Assembly: GCA_016808115.1 (NCBI GenBank)
Contig: JAEQBH010003875.1
Location: 248,001-312,000 of the forward strand
Reading direction: 5' to 3'
DNA from: Tetrastigma voinierianum
Lineage: Eukaryota; Streptophyta; Magnoliopsida; Vitales; Vitaceae
Length of the DNA stretch: 64,000 bases
A program made the translations under genes and the position numbers. Below are positions 23,367 through 34,557 of the stretch, in pieces. The notes below the pieces were generated by a model that was not told the DNA's origin, ran no database searches, and worked only from the letters and a program-made list of their open reading frames with translations. Position 1 is the stretch's first letter. Every line of letters begins with the position of its first letter.

Positions 23367-23686
23367 GCCACACTACGGTGATGAGTTGAGATCTTGTAAT
23401 CCACATTACAGAGTGTTGGTGACCCTTTCAATCCTTTTGAATTTAATTATTGAGAGATTGCGAGTTTTCTTCTTAGCAGATTCTTTGCACTATTTCTTAC
23501 TACAGTCGGTTTGTTTTAGCTAACAACGACCCTTTTTAACAAGTTTTGTTAGTGCTCTTTGCTTTTGAGGCATGGTGTGTGTGTAACAGGTGTTTATACG
23601 TGCAGAATGAAGGATATCGGGTGAATTGCAAGAGTGAGTGCACCAGTTGAGCAAAATTTGTGAAATCGGTGGTACACGGTGACCAA

Positions 23687-25300
23687 ATGGATCCTCTACG
23701 AGGAACTGACAAAGTCAACAAGCACCCCTTATGAATCAACAACATGCAATTCGATGAGGATCACATACATCCTCACCAGAGTTAGTGCTCCTTCTGCGTC
23801 ATACTGAGAGATCTTAAACGGTGAGACCTAGTGCCCACAGCTACATTTCATGGTATGGAGAATGAAAATCATATTCACACATACGGGATTTTGAGAGTAT
23901 GCATAACTTTTAGGAGGTATAACCGATATGGAATTGTTGAAGTTGAAGGCATTCAGTTAACCCTCAAAGAGACAAGCCAAAATATGGCTCCGATTCCTTA
24001 AAATGAAACGATTAGAAATTGAAGTGAACTTCCATTGAGTTTTGAAGAAATTCTTCAGTGCAACCAAGACCAACAATTTGAAGAGACAAATCTACACTTA
24101 CTCGGCCTATGACAATGAGAAATTCTATCAGTGTTGGGAGAGGTTCATGGATACCATCAATGCATGTCCCCACCATGGTTTTGATCATGGATGCTGATGG
24201 AATCATTTCTACAATGGTATGTCACCTACCATGAAGCAACTGCTAGAAACCATGTGTGGAGGTGATTTTTGAGCAAAAATCCAGATGAAGCCATGGATTT
24301 CTTGGTGTAATGGCTGAAACTTCAAGGCTTGGGATGAATCAGAGCTGAAAAGAATGGCTTTGATACTTAAAGGGGGAGGCATTTATGCACTTTACGAGGA
24401 TATGGAAATGAGAAAGCAAGAATATCAACCCTAGCTGAGAAGATGGAAGAACTGGAAGGAAAAGGCTCCATGAAGTGCAAGTAGTAGAAAATCTTGCCTG
24501 AGGCAAATCCATGCATCCAATTGTCCTTGTCCGGGGAGAACACTATCAGAATGCCCCTCGGTGAAGGATTTGATGTCGGGCATGCTAATGCGTGGGCCAA
24601 TACAAGCCACAACTACAATGCCCCCTCTGGTAATACGTGTTCAATTGGAAGAATCACCCAATCTCTCCTGAAGCCTAATCCGCACATGTTTGGTGCAAAA
24701 CAACGGTTGGTTCCTCGTCTCAACCACAGCCATCATCATCCCGCCTCACGTTGAACAAGCTATATTGAATTTGAGCAAGGTGGTAAACAATTTTGTGGAA
24801 GAACAAAAGGGATCAACATTAATTAACCTGAATTGATCTTGTAGAAGGCCTTTGAATAAAAGAATAGATGGGCTTGAGAGCAATCTTAATCGAGAAAATT
24901 GACAACTGCATTATTCAATGCAGATAACAAGTGCGGAGATACGGGAGGGAGGAAGGGTTCCTTCCCAAACATTGCTGCCAAATCCAAAAGGGATCCATGA
25001 GGTAGGTTCATCCAGCAACTAGGGGATGGATGAAGTGAAAACATCATCACTACAGGAGTGGAAAGAGATAGAAACAGCAGTGCCCTTATTCTTGAAGAAA
25101 CATGCAAGGAAAGGGCTGAAGGCACAGAAAGGTAAGAGTCGGTGAATCCGGTGAAGAAAAGCATGCCCCTTCCATTCCCCAAGCACTAAAGGCAAGAAAA
25201 ATCTGAACCAAGTGAAATTTGGGAGGTGCTAAGGCAAGTGAAGGTAAACATTCCATTGCTCGACATGATTAAGCAAGTCCCAACTTATGCAAAGTTCTTG
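23687..25300 (+). pseudogene. Gag of element B (broken)
   Basis: The start is taken at ATG 23687 (MDPLRGTDK). Blocks in order: MENENHIHTYGILR (near 23865; the E-N/D-P-Y motif region of Athila-type Gag), EILQCNQDQQFEETNLHLL, EKFYQCWERFMDTINACPHH (24115-24175; the YxxWERF..L..CPHH signature of this Gag family), GFDHGC, FYNGMSPTMKQLLETMCGGD (24210-24270), then VEQAILNLSKVVNNFVEEQK (about 24750-24810) and GRVPSQTLLPNPKGIHEVGS (about 24950-25010). Numerous stops. The last blocks match element A. Confidence 0.85.
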
Positions 25301-25399
25301 AAGGACCTATGCCTTGATCGAAGGGCTGGGCATTGAAAGAAAGCCTTCTAACCGAGCAAGTCAATGCCGCCAATCCCGAGAAGCGAGACCCCAATCAAA

Positions 25400-25830
25400 T
25401 CTGAGGATCCGAGGTCCCCACGATTCGGTCAACATTGGTGGGACTTGCATAGACAAAGCCTTTACCTTGCTAGATTTGGGACGGTGTAAACCTCGCCATC
25501 CTCGATTGCCTGCTTCGGTTAGGTTTAGGGAGCTCAAGCCTACCGACGTACTCTATCATTGGCGACGTCGTGAAGATTCCTAAGGAATAGTTGAGGATGT
25601 TTTGGTAAGGTGGAATGATTCTACTATCGAGTAGACTTTGTAGTGCTTGATCTTGAGCCAATAGCAAGTGGGCCCAATCGTAATGCGAATTATCACGGGA
25701 AGACCATTTTTGTACTTTGCCAATGCAATCATCAATTGCCGGAAATGGAGTAATGCAGCTCACACAGCAGCATGACATTTGGGCTCGATATTTTCACTTG
25801 AGTAACAAGCACAAGCTGAGTGGAAGGTGA
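25400..25830 (+). pseudogene. Retropepsin of element B (broken)
   Basis: Reads SVNIGGTCIDKA and LLDLG (25425-25480; ALLDLGASVNLLPYSV expected, so the catalytic D-x-G is still visible), then RELKPTDV (about 25527), a KIPKxxVEDVLV-like block with DFVVLDLEPIASGP (about 25580-25680), a decayed GRPFLATANAIINCR block, and MTFGLDIF (about 25775-25795). The order and wording are those of Athila-type proteases. In complete elements RT begins about 300 bases further on; here it does not. Confidence 0.82.
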
Positions 25831-26490
25831 TAAGGAAGGGAGCGATGAAGTGCGCTCAATTAGTCGAAATACGAGGAAGCCAAATGTCCATATAAATTGC
25901 AGAATTAACCAAAAGATGAAGTAGTTGATTGGGGTTGTCATCGGTCACCCTATGAGCCATTGGCCAGCCCCAGAAATCACGCAGTGGATGAAAATCAACA
26001 AAGAATGGACCAAGCTTGGAGGTGCGGGCAAGCCACTCCTAGGGGTTAAGACTCCTCCTCCTTGACCATCCATGAAAGTCATCGATGAAATTGAGCTGGT
26101 TTTGATGCTTCTTGAAACCAAATTGCAGCTCAAAAATTTTTGGTTTTTGCTTAAAATTGTTTAATTTTCATATTAGGCTATTTTTAGTAACTTCCCGTTT
26201 TAGCAACTTTCCTTTTTAGTAGCCTAATTTTAATGTTAATTTTTTTTATTATTTTCTTAGGTTTTTGTTAATTTTTATTCTTGTTTTAATCGCATAAATC
26301 ATTTTGTATTTTTGCAATTGCGGGTGGAGTCCAGTTGTGAGGGATTTTGCTATTGTAGCGAAATTGGCCCAGTGGCTCTTCGGCTACCTTTCTCAAGGCC
26401 TTATAAAAAGAAAGGAGGGAGGGGGGGACCATTCATCTTCATTTTCCACCACAGGCCTCCATTGCGGTGAGCGAGGCCCTGCGCTAGCCG
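25830..26490 (+). other. Spacer of element B where pol is expected
   Basis: After the protease the reading ends in a VIDEIELVLMLLETKLQLKN-like stretch (about 26075-26135) and then a T-rich non-coding run (26140-26310). None of the RT motifs seen in elements E or F (LKYAYLG, MPFGLCNAPG, FMDDFS) occurs here or further right within B. This is the main evidence for lack of pol. Confidence 0.7.
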
Positions 26491-26499
26491 CCTAGTCAG

Positions 26500-28190
26500 T
26501 CTTCTTAGCCCTCTTCTTGGGACCGTGATGCCTTGAAGCCACTGAGCCACGTGCTAGTGAGCCCCGGCAATTGAGCCTCCTGTTCGTGCCATCGGCTCCA
26601 CCGGCAGTGCCCTTGCTTGCGGACCCAATTGCTCGGGCCTTGGCTGTGCTTTGCCTTGCCACTAGTGGGCCACAGCTGATCGGGCGCGTGCTTGAGCCCC
26701 AGCTGCCCCGGTGCCTTGTTGCTGTGCCGCCCGGTAGAGGCCACAGTCAGAGCTGGTGTGCCGCGCTTGCCTTTGTTACCCCCAGCCAGTGAGCCACATA
26801 CGCCTGTATCACTCGACTACGGTTATGGTACGTACCGGGGTGGTTCCGCCTCGAGCCCGGGGTTCGATTTAGCACTCGGGCGGGAAGGGCGGGCCCGGCC
26901 ACAACTACGATCGGAGAGCCGGGGGTTCGGAGGTATCGGACGAGGTTGGGCAAGACCTCCGGTGCCTCGAGCGCGTGGAGGCCCGACCTCAGCGGGCGGA
27001 CATCGGGCGAGGAGTCTCGACATCTCGGCCTCAGCCGTCCCAATGAGGAAGAGGCTCATCGCCTCATCTATCGCGACCTCGAGGATTGACCGTTGTTCAC
27101 TTGGGACTAACGGGAATGTAGATCTGCACGACAGAGATTTCCATGGGGAGACCTATTATGACATGCGGCGTGACCCGTGACCGGTTCGAGACTCCATGGT
27201 GATCACGCGATGCTCCCGCTAGCGCCATTTATGACACCCGCGGCGGTTTATTATCTACGTTGTGCTTCGAGTTCTACCACTCCATGACTTCGGGAATTAC
27301 GAGTGCGTCGAGCTCAGTTCTGCGTGATGATCGGCCAGAGTGCTCGGCGATGAACATTCGGCTATTAGGGCCTACCAGCGAAGCTGAATAATTACGGAGA
27401 TATCGAGATTTAGCCACGGCCAGCTTGTGGAGATGGTGGCTATCTAGCTAGAATACGGCGGGACGGTGCCAGGAAGCAAAGCGCTCTGCTGGTGCTTCTG
27501 TGGATCACGCGGACAAACTTGTTCTGTTGCGACCGCTGCGTTATTTTGAGGAGCCATACTCGGGCCACTGTGCCGGATCTAAGAGGATGCAGTTCGATCC
27601 CTCGACTGGTCATGATACTTTGCTACACTTTGAGGATAAGGTCCACCGCAAGGGCTGGTTGACGAGAGGGTTTTACCATTGTGATGTATTCTTGAGCGGT
27701 CGCAGGCATGCGGGATTGGTACTTGTCTCGAGAGGAGGATCCGATGCCCTCAGGTTCTGCCCTTAGAGCGATCCTTGACCATCTTGGAATCTCTTTTCTC
27801 CTCCGGCAGCGAGGATTAGGAGGGAGGTACCCGGTGGTATGAGAGGATCCCAGGAGATGATCACGTTCCAGGAGTAGAGGTAGAGATGAGTAGGAGCCCC
27901 GGTGCGGTCGTCTCCTCCTCCACCTCCTTCGGCCCCATCCCCTGCTGACACTCCTGGCCCTTCATATACAGCGCAAACATTCTCCGGAGCATGTTCATGT
28001 CAGTTCGAGGGAGCTAGCAGCTGTTATGGATGTTGTTTGTTCATTGGCTACTACAGGCATCGAGACCCGGAGGTTGGCGATGAGGCCCTTGTGAAACCTG
28101 ACCGCGCCATGCTTCGTATCATGAGCCACCATTCTCCCACTTTGTGCCTACACATCGAGATGAGTCCACGACGGTCCTCATGAAACGTCT
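26500..28190 (+). pseudogene. Third ORF of element B, plant transposon protein type
   Basis: A strongly GC-rich coding remnant. It includes an Arg/Gly/Pro-rich first part (about 26700-27060), a RVLPLHDFGNYECVEL-like block in shifted frames equivalent to VRQFYHSMT of element A (about 27265-27310), RPLRYFEE (about 27525), and HFEDKVHRKGWLTR (about 27620-27665), a block that follows the VREFY-type domain in plant transposon ORFs of unknown function. The end part (about 27900-28190) is Pro/Ser-rich. Homologous to 9430-11470. Function not known. Frameshifts and stops throughout. Confidence 0.62.
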
Positions 28191-29474
28191 TGGCGTGACA
28201 GCATCGACTTAGGATCCGCCTGCGAACATACTTTTTAGTTGGGAGGAAAAGTTAGAGTTAAGTCTTATCATGTTTGTCTTTGTTTTCGGCTTTATCATTG
28301 CACACTCATTTTTGTATGAGATTCGTGTATTAGCCAATAGTAGGCGGTGATATTTTGTCCCAGCTATATTAAGCATGTATTAGCCACTTTGGTTATATAA
28401 AAAGCTTTATAGCATTATTTACAGTTTATTACACTTTTGCAAATCATTTTTGTACCTGCATTTTGTGTTTCTACTCTTGCCTTTAGTTGAGAAATTGAAG
28501 CCCTGTTTGTTACCTTAATGATAGAGCAATTCCATGCATGATCTAGTTTTTGGTCAATTGAGGTTTCAGCATATTCAACCTTGAACATTCCCCCTTTAGC
28601 TAATTCACACACTACACCTCAACTTGTACCCGATGGGTTGAGAAGCTATATACTCTTTCCCTTTGCAAGCGGAACATAAATTTGTGTGACCCATAATAGG
28701 TTTATGTTACCCATGTATGAAGATAATGTAGTCTTCAAATGAAAAAAGAAAGAAAAAGCAAAAGAAAAGAAAAGAAGAAAAAGAAGAATAAAAGCAGTGA
28801 CGGCTTTGCCTTGAAACCCGAACACGGTCAGGGGTATATGGCGAAAGCCTTTAAAGCCCGATGCCCTAAACCTTAATTGGTTGGGAGTCATCGACTTAGT
28901 GTTCGCTACAGATGGATGGGTAGAGTTTAGCGTGTTGTAGGTGCTTAATTCTCGAAGTCATTAGTCGGGTGAAGCTGCGAGTTTGTGGTCGATTGATCCT
29001 TTTGGCTTGATGCCTAAACCTTAGTGGTTGGGAGTCATCGGTGGACCCCGTTACCACGGACTTTGGTGAAGTAGAGGTTTTTAGCATTTTTTGTGCAAAC
29101 AAAGGAAGGAAATAAGAGTGTAGTTGATCTATTTGAGGTACATTCAGCGAGTTTAAGGCCATGGCAGTAGCTTGGTTGGGGGAGGGAATAACTTTGTAAT
29201 TTATTGAATCAAGCCCCGGTCCTGCAAGGAACAATTAGATTTTGGTGAAGTCGGGTTGATTTCCTTGGATCCAATCTTGACCTAAACTTGTTCTTATATG
29301 GTTTTGTTCTTTCATGTGCGGTTTTCATACAGGTGTAAATTGTTCATGCAAAGGTAAAGAGCTGCAATACATATACTTTTGAACCGCATACACTTTTTCT
29401 AAAAGCACAAAGATGATAATCTTTATTGTTTTAGTTATCTGCTGCTAGAACTAAATAACAAAACCACACCAAAG
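28190..29474 (+). other. Long 3' non-coding tail of element B
   Basis: No convincing coding sequence. It contains a purine tract (28739-28797) and two copies of a roughly 30-base repeat with GGTTGGGAGTCATCG preceded by CCTAAACCTTA, at 28860-28894 and 29009-29040. Both are also present in element A at like distances from its 3' LTR. The final bases before the LTR (ACCACACCAAAG) are a poor PPT compared with GGTTGGGGGTG in element A. Confidence 0.62.
28739..28797 (+). repeat. Purine tract in the tail of element B
   Basis: About 60 bases of GAAAA/AAGAAG-type repeats in the sense strand, broken by a few C or T, ending about 680 bases before the 3' LTR. Equivalent to 8803-8871 of element A. Confidence 0.8.
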
Positions 29475-30985
29475 TGGATTTAGCCTAAAGTGTTTACTTC
29501 TGAGCCCATTCAAGATAGGTTTTCGAAAGCTTGTGCGCACTAATCATATGAATTGGCTTCAATTGTCATGCATGTCCACTTAGCGCCTTCCATTTGTTTT
29601 CGAGATAGTTTTGGATAGCCACAGGCCTTGGGAAACCCAAATACAGTTTGGCTTTATCTGTGTCAATGCGAACTTCTGTGAATTTCACCTGCCGAGGCGT
29701 ATGAAATGTCAAGATGGGTCAAGAATTGAAGGCAAAGTGATGAATAAAAAGTGTGTGAAGTGATGCGAGTGCGTGAGCAACTGTGGATTTCGCTATGATT
29801 GGGCTGTAATCATTGATCATAAATTTCGCAATCATAGCGGTAAAATTTTCATACAACACTAGTTTAAATTTCTGCTGCTAGCTAAATTTTCTAGCTAGCT
29901 TAAAATTACCGTCTGCTGTGAGAAATTTATCATTTTCGCTATCTCTTGTAAATTTCACTAGGCTAGCGAAATTTCGCTAGCATAGCGAAATTTTCGCTAT
30001 ACTAGCGAAATTTGCCGTAGATAAATAAATTGCTCAAATTCTGTGTTTTTGGTACTTTGATTCCAAATCCACCACGTTTGATAAATTACCATTTTGTCCC
30101 TATTGTAATTTCATTTTAGGCAATTTTATTATTTCATACCAAGTGGGCTGGCTATATAGCCCCTACAACTCTTGTAACCCAACTTTTCCATTAATACATT
30201 TTCCCAATTTTCATTTTAGGGTTTATTTTGCTCTCTACCTCCTCTTTCTTCCATTTTCTACGCCAAACACCCCTTTGAGGATGACAACCTCATGGGATGC
30301 CTGCTTCCTTACAGCCTCAGCAGGAGGGTTGCTAGCTTGCTTGGGCTACTGCGCTTGTCCTCATTTAAATAATACAGCATCGCGATTTATTCCATACTTT
30401 CCAAACTAGAGAATGCTATTTAATGTCTTCCTTATCAATACTTCACATAAAGCAGGTGGTTCAAAGGCATTCCTTAATGGTAGATGCACTGAGATTCTTT
30501 AGACGCTACGACGAGCCATTAAATGAGGTTAAAATGCTAAGGTTTCAAAATCAATGGGACTTTGAATGCTTAATACGTGGCTCACCTGGGGCCAGAGTGG
30601 TTCTAGGTTAAGTTTTATGTATAAACAAAGATCCATTGGCCTTTGACTATATGTTATTTGGTTCTAATGCGAGGAAATAACCCGAGGACACCGTGAATCC
30701 CATGTTATCATGCTAGTAATCTAAGCCAAGGCTACCATTTCACACTTTCCTTAGTTATTTCAATTTATCCAAAGGATCAACCAACTCCCCGCTTTTAACC
30801 AAACTAAAAGTCTAAACAAAGTCTCCCATTTTCAAACATTGATGAGAATCATTCTGGGATGAAAACTCATCCCCGTGTGCGACCCTGATCGCATGGTACC
30901 GCAGTAGAATGACTAGATCGCAGGTCAGAGGAGTATAGGAAACAAATATTGTTGATTCCGGATCACCCTACCGTGGCACGAATCA
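29475..30985 (+). repeat. 3' LTR of element B
   Basis: 1.51 kb, from TGGATTTAGCC (decayed TGATTAGTGCC) to GGCACGAATCA, followed by the target duplication CACCC. It holds a perfect 20-base palindrome at 29962-29981 within a cluster of TTTCGCTA repeats (29840-30015) and a TATATA box at 30153-30158. Homologous to 21882-23342 throughout. Confidence 0.9.
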
Positions 30986-31695
30986 CACCCCAAAATCCCA
31001 AAACAAAACATGGGAATCACTCCCAATAACATTCTAATATCATCCTAAACCAACCATAAGCAAAACCCATGGATGGATTAGGGTTTTTCCAACCCAAACA
31101 TCATCAAAGAAATTCTAGGGTTTGGTTCTTACCTTAAATCACTTTGAACTCTTTCGTCTAGCTTTCCTTCTTTATGTTTTTCGTATATAAAGATCTGAAC
31201 AAATGGGCTAGATTTTTGCACCAAATCTCACTTCTTCCCAAAACCCTAGCTTTCTCCTCTCACTCTCTTAAATACGATTTTTCCCAAATGAGCATTCTAA
31301 GACCAAATGTGATCTTAAGTCAAAAATCCCTCTAGGCCATGTTTACTCACCAAACCCATTTTCAAGTTAAGTTCTCCCAATTTACTATATCTTACATTTC
31401 ATTTTATTTGCACTTCAAATCTCAATAATCACACTTAGACATATAACTTAGTCTCAAATGACCATTAGGTCCTCATTTCTTTCAAATTCCAAATTTGCCC
31501 TTTTTCACTTGGGTTATTTCCGGATTCAATTATTTAATCACTTTAGCATATAACATTTAATCATATACTCACATATTCATTTCACATTTCACAATTTATC
31601 AGTTTTCTCAGAAAAATCCAAGTTTTGCTCAATTCATACTCGGAATATATAATGAAATTATTATAAAAATTCTAGAGTATTTTTAGGGTGTTACA
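30986..31695 (-). repeat. 3' LTR of T2, proximal part
   Basis: Continuation of the T2 LTR after element B; the first 5 bases are its target duplication. On the minus strand the LTR starts TGTAACACCCTAAAAATAC at 31695. Homologous to 48480-49178, for example the CCCAAAACAAAACATGGGAA and AAACCCATAGATGGATTAGG-type blocks. Confidence 0.88.
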
Positions 31696-31708
31696 ACTCT
31701 CCTCTTAC
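31696..31708 (-). other. Polypurine tract of T2
   Basis: The minus strand reads GTAAGAGGAGAGT directly before TGTAACACCC. Together with the integrase tail upstream (on the minus strand) this defines the 3' LTR of T2. Confidence 0.85.
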
Positions 31709-31749
31709 TTAAGAAAAATTTCGCCTCGAATTTACCTTAGTTAAACAAA

Positions 31750-33260
31750 TTTAAGGATACCGGTCACGATCGTTCTTCACTTTCCCAAGTGGCTTCCTCG
31801 GTCTTGTGGCTTCTCCACAACACTTTGACTAGAGGAATCTTCTTGTTTCGCAATTCTTTCACTTCGCGAACCAAAATATCCACTGGCTTTTCTTCATAGG
31901 TCAAATCTTGTCTAAGCTCAATTGTCTCCCGAAGAGAAACACGCAGACGGTCGAATCTATACTCCTCAAAGATCACATACAAAGACATTATGATCTTTTC
32001 CAATTCCGGAGGTAATTCCAAATGGTATGCCACTGGACCCACTTTTTCGATCACCTCATATGGACTAATGAATCTATGGCTCAACTTGCCCTTTTTCCCA
32101 AATCTCATCACCTTCTTCCAAGGCGATACTTTCAAAAACACTTTCTCGTCGATCTCATATCGAATATATTTTCTTTCGCTGCCGACATATGATTGTCTCG
32201 GGTGGCCACTTTCAATCTCTCTCTAATCATTTTCACTTTTTCATTTTCTTATCAAGTCGAGGCCAATCACTTTCTTTTCGCTCAATCTGGCCCAAATAAC
32301 ACAATGGTGTTCTACATTTTCTTCCATATAAAGCCTCTCAAGGCATCATTCCAATATCACTGAAACTATTGTTGTACACAAATTCAACTAAAGGAATGTG
32401 TCGAACTCATCCTCATAGTCGATCACACGACTCAACATATTCTCTAGAATATGGATCACTTCTCCGATCATTCATCCATCCGCAGTGGAATGTTGTAATT
32501 GAATTCACCAGTGCCCAAGGCCTCAGAATTTCTTCTCCTGTAATTCGAAGCAAGTAAACCCCTGATCTCGGTCTGAAATAATGGATACAAATCCCATATA
32601 ACCGAACTATTTCCTTGATATATGCCTTGCTAACTTGTTTAAGGAATGGGCTTGCTCTCACAGTGTGACGTGAGCAGACTTGGTCAATCGGTCCATTACG
32701 ACCCAAACTGAGCATTCTTTCTCCCTACCAATGGTAACCCAACCACAAAATCCATGGTAATTCGATCCCATTTCCACTCCAGTAATATGATAGGCTGCAA
32801 TAATCCCGAAGAAACTTGATGTTTTGCCTTTACTCTTTGACACACCAAAACACTTTAGCTACAAACTCAGATCTCTTTTCATTCCTGATCAATTAATGAC
32901 ATTTTCAAATTCGACATCTTGTGCTACTGGATGGATAGCAAGAGATCCATTGTGTGCCTCTTCAAGTATGGCTTTCCTCAAATCATTACCATAAGGTACA
33001 CAAACTCGATCCTTATAATAAAAAAACTCCATTTTCGTTCATTGTAAACTCATTCTCTTTATCATTTCCAATTTGACTCACTATGGCAGAAATCTTTTCA
33101 TCTCTCTTTTGTGCTTCTAGCACTCGATTTCACATCTCTAGTCTCGCTATCAATTTTTCCACTACTGCATCTCTCAGTTCGATAATGACAATGGGTATTC
33201 CAACGCTGCTGCTGCATCGATCTTGCTAAAGCATCCGCCTACGCTATTTTCCCCGTGATA
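31750..33260 (-). pseudogene. Integrase of T2 (broken)
   Basis: On the minus strand, 5' to 3': a decayed zinc-binding region with NWSGMKRDLSL and KCFGVSKSKG (33000-32830), GWVTIGREKECSVWVVMDRL then TKSAHVTL (about 32760-32660, core; WVVVDRLTKSAHF expected), a YGMGFVSIISDRDQGFT-like second Asp block (about 32600), ILENML (about 32450), and the open stretch 32141-31764. The last reads FLKVSPWKKVMRFGKKGKLS, HRFISPYEVIEKVGPVAYHL, ELPPELEKI, EEKPVDILVREVKELRNKKI and VKVLWRSHKTEEATWE, i.e. the GPF/Y module and the chromodomain-side tail. The C-terminal 126 residues are unbroken. Confidence 0.9.
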
Positions 33261-33332
33261 GTCAATCATACAAATATATCTTTATCAACTCCATCCATCT
33301 ACGTTGTCTCAAATTAAGCTCTCGTTGTGAGG
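33261..33332 (-). pseudogene. RNase H end of T2, separated by element E
   Basis: The minus strand reads TTRELNLRQRRWMELIK, the continuation of TDHNSLKYLPSQ at about 44085-44130. The two pieces are 10.7 kb apart because element E is inserted between them. Confidence 0.85.
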
Positions 33333-34544
33333 TGATAAGCCGAAAACGTGATGTGTATATATGTACACCTATGTGCACAAGTGCACGCACAGCCTTGGCA
33401 ATATAGTAACTGGCAGCTTGGATATCATCCACTGGCAAGTGTCATGAAAAATCAGATCGCTGAAGTATTATATCCGATATAACCGCCGTGGTGAAAAAGT
33501 ACTAGTGTCCATCTTAAATTAAACTAATCGATCTTAATGAATTATCAGAGGTCGTGGAGGACTAGGCTATGTCTCCCCGCCATCAATGGATTATTTCTTA
33601 AAGATGATATTATTCAGTTTATTTAAGGATTTATTACTATACAGTGGATTCACACAAATACCTCTCGAGGTGTATCCGCCTATCTCGCTTAGGTAGCGTT
33701 GAGGTCTCTACCCTAACTCGATAATTCGAAATGCTTAAATGTTCTAACCTTAATCAAGCAATTCCTGATCGGAATATCTCTATTTAATCGAATCAACCTA
33801 AGGCTACTCTACTCGATCCTGGTATCTCATCTCTCGAATCTTATCTCCAAGATATTGCGTTAATGTTGGCCGACATCACCATGTTAATGATTCACAGATA
33901 TAAAACAGATGTTAACAAATTGCAAACAACCTAATAATATAAAATACTAATCTTTAATCCATGTAATCGTGATTGTGGTTCAACAACACCCTAGTATAAA
34001 TATGTAACATACCGAACTGAGAACACCAAAGATTTAATTTATAAACACCGATTTATCCAAAAAGAAGTAAAAAATACAAATGATCCTCTCTCCAAGGCCT
34101 AAGTCACGCTTATGAATTCCATGCCCTAGCCTTCCTATGCTCCTCGATCTCCGGATCTCGAATTTAATCCCCTTTTGCTTTTAATGATCGAGAAGGTGAT
34201 CCCGTAATACGACGTCAAGGAGACATTGCAACGTCATGACGTTGAGACGTCATGACGTTGAGACGCCGCGACGCGCGCCAGGTTGACTTCAGATATGTTG
34301 ACCCAACGCCGCACGTGGGGACGCCGCGATGTTACGATTGCCGCGACGCCGCGTGTACTCATCTTTAAGGTGATCGCACCCCTCCGCCCGTGACCTCCTT
34401 CCAAAGCTACCCTTTTCGCCTCTCAGATTCACACCAATTGCACAACCGGGATCGGGCTACAAAATTACTCCATTTAATATAAAATAACGCTTAAAAACAT
34501 AAGACAGACGCTGTATGAGAATTCCTATATTTCAGCCACCATCA
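33333..34544 (-). repeat. 3' LTR of element E
   Basis: 1.21 kb; homologous to 42909-44078. Shared blocks include AAGCCGAAAACGTGATG, GATTTATTTCTTAAAGATGA (right copy), CTCTCGAGGTGTATCCGCC, CGACATCACCATGTTAATGA and AAAATAACGCTTAAAAACAT. U3 contains a CpG-rich palindrome cluster (ACGTCATGACGTTGAGACGT-type) at 34205-34350. Confidence 0.9.
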
Positions 34545-34557
34545 CACCTCCCTAAAC
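34545..34557 (-). other. Polypurine tract of element E
   Basis: The minus strand reads GTTTAGGGAGGTG directly before the LTR start TGATGGTGGCTG. Purine-rich, at the expected place. Confidence 0.8.

Larger units (their letters stand above)
21882..30985 (+). mobile_element. Non-autonomous Athila-related element B (gag-PR-ORF3)
   Basis: A 9.1-kb plus-strand element with LTRs 21882-23342 and 29475-30985, ends TGATT..AATCA, and a perfect 5-bp target duplication CACCC (21877-21881 and 30986-30990). The empty site is preserved in the other T2 LTR near 48480 (AAAATCACCCCAAAATCCC). Internal order: tRNA-Asp-type primer site, gag, retropepsin, AT-rich spacer, GC-rich third ORF, and a tail with a purine tract. 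No RT, RNase H or integrase motif is seen. It is the same family as element A, in opposite orientation, and inserted in a deeper layer of the nest. Confidence 0.9.

Noticed and set aside
26692..27180. A 162-residue plus-strand open frame as an intact host gene
   Set aside because: It lies inside element B, is Arg/Gly/Pro-rich through base composition, and its homologue in element A is broken differently. It is part of the decayed third ORF, not a cellular gene.
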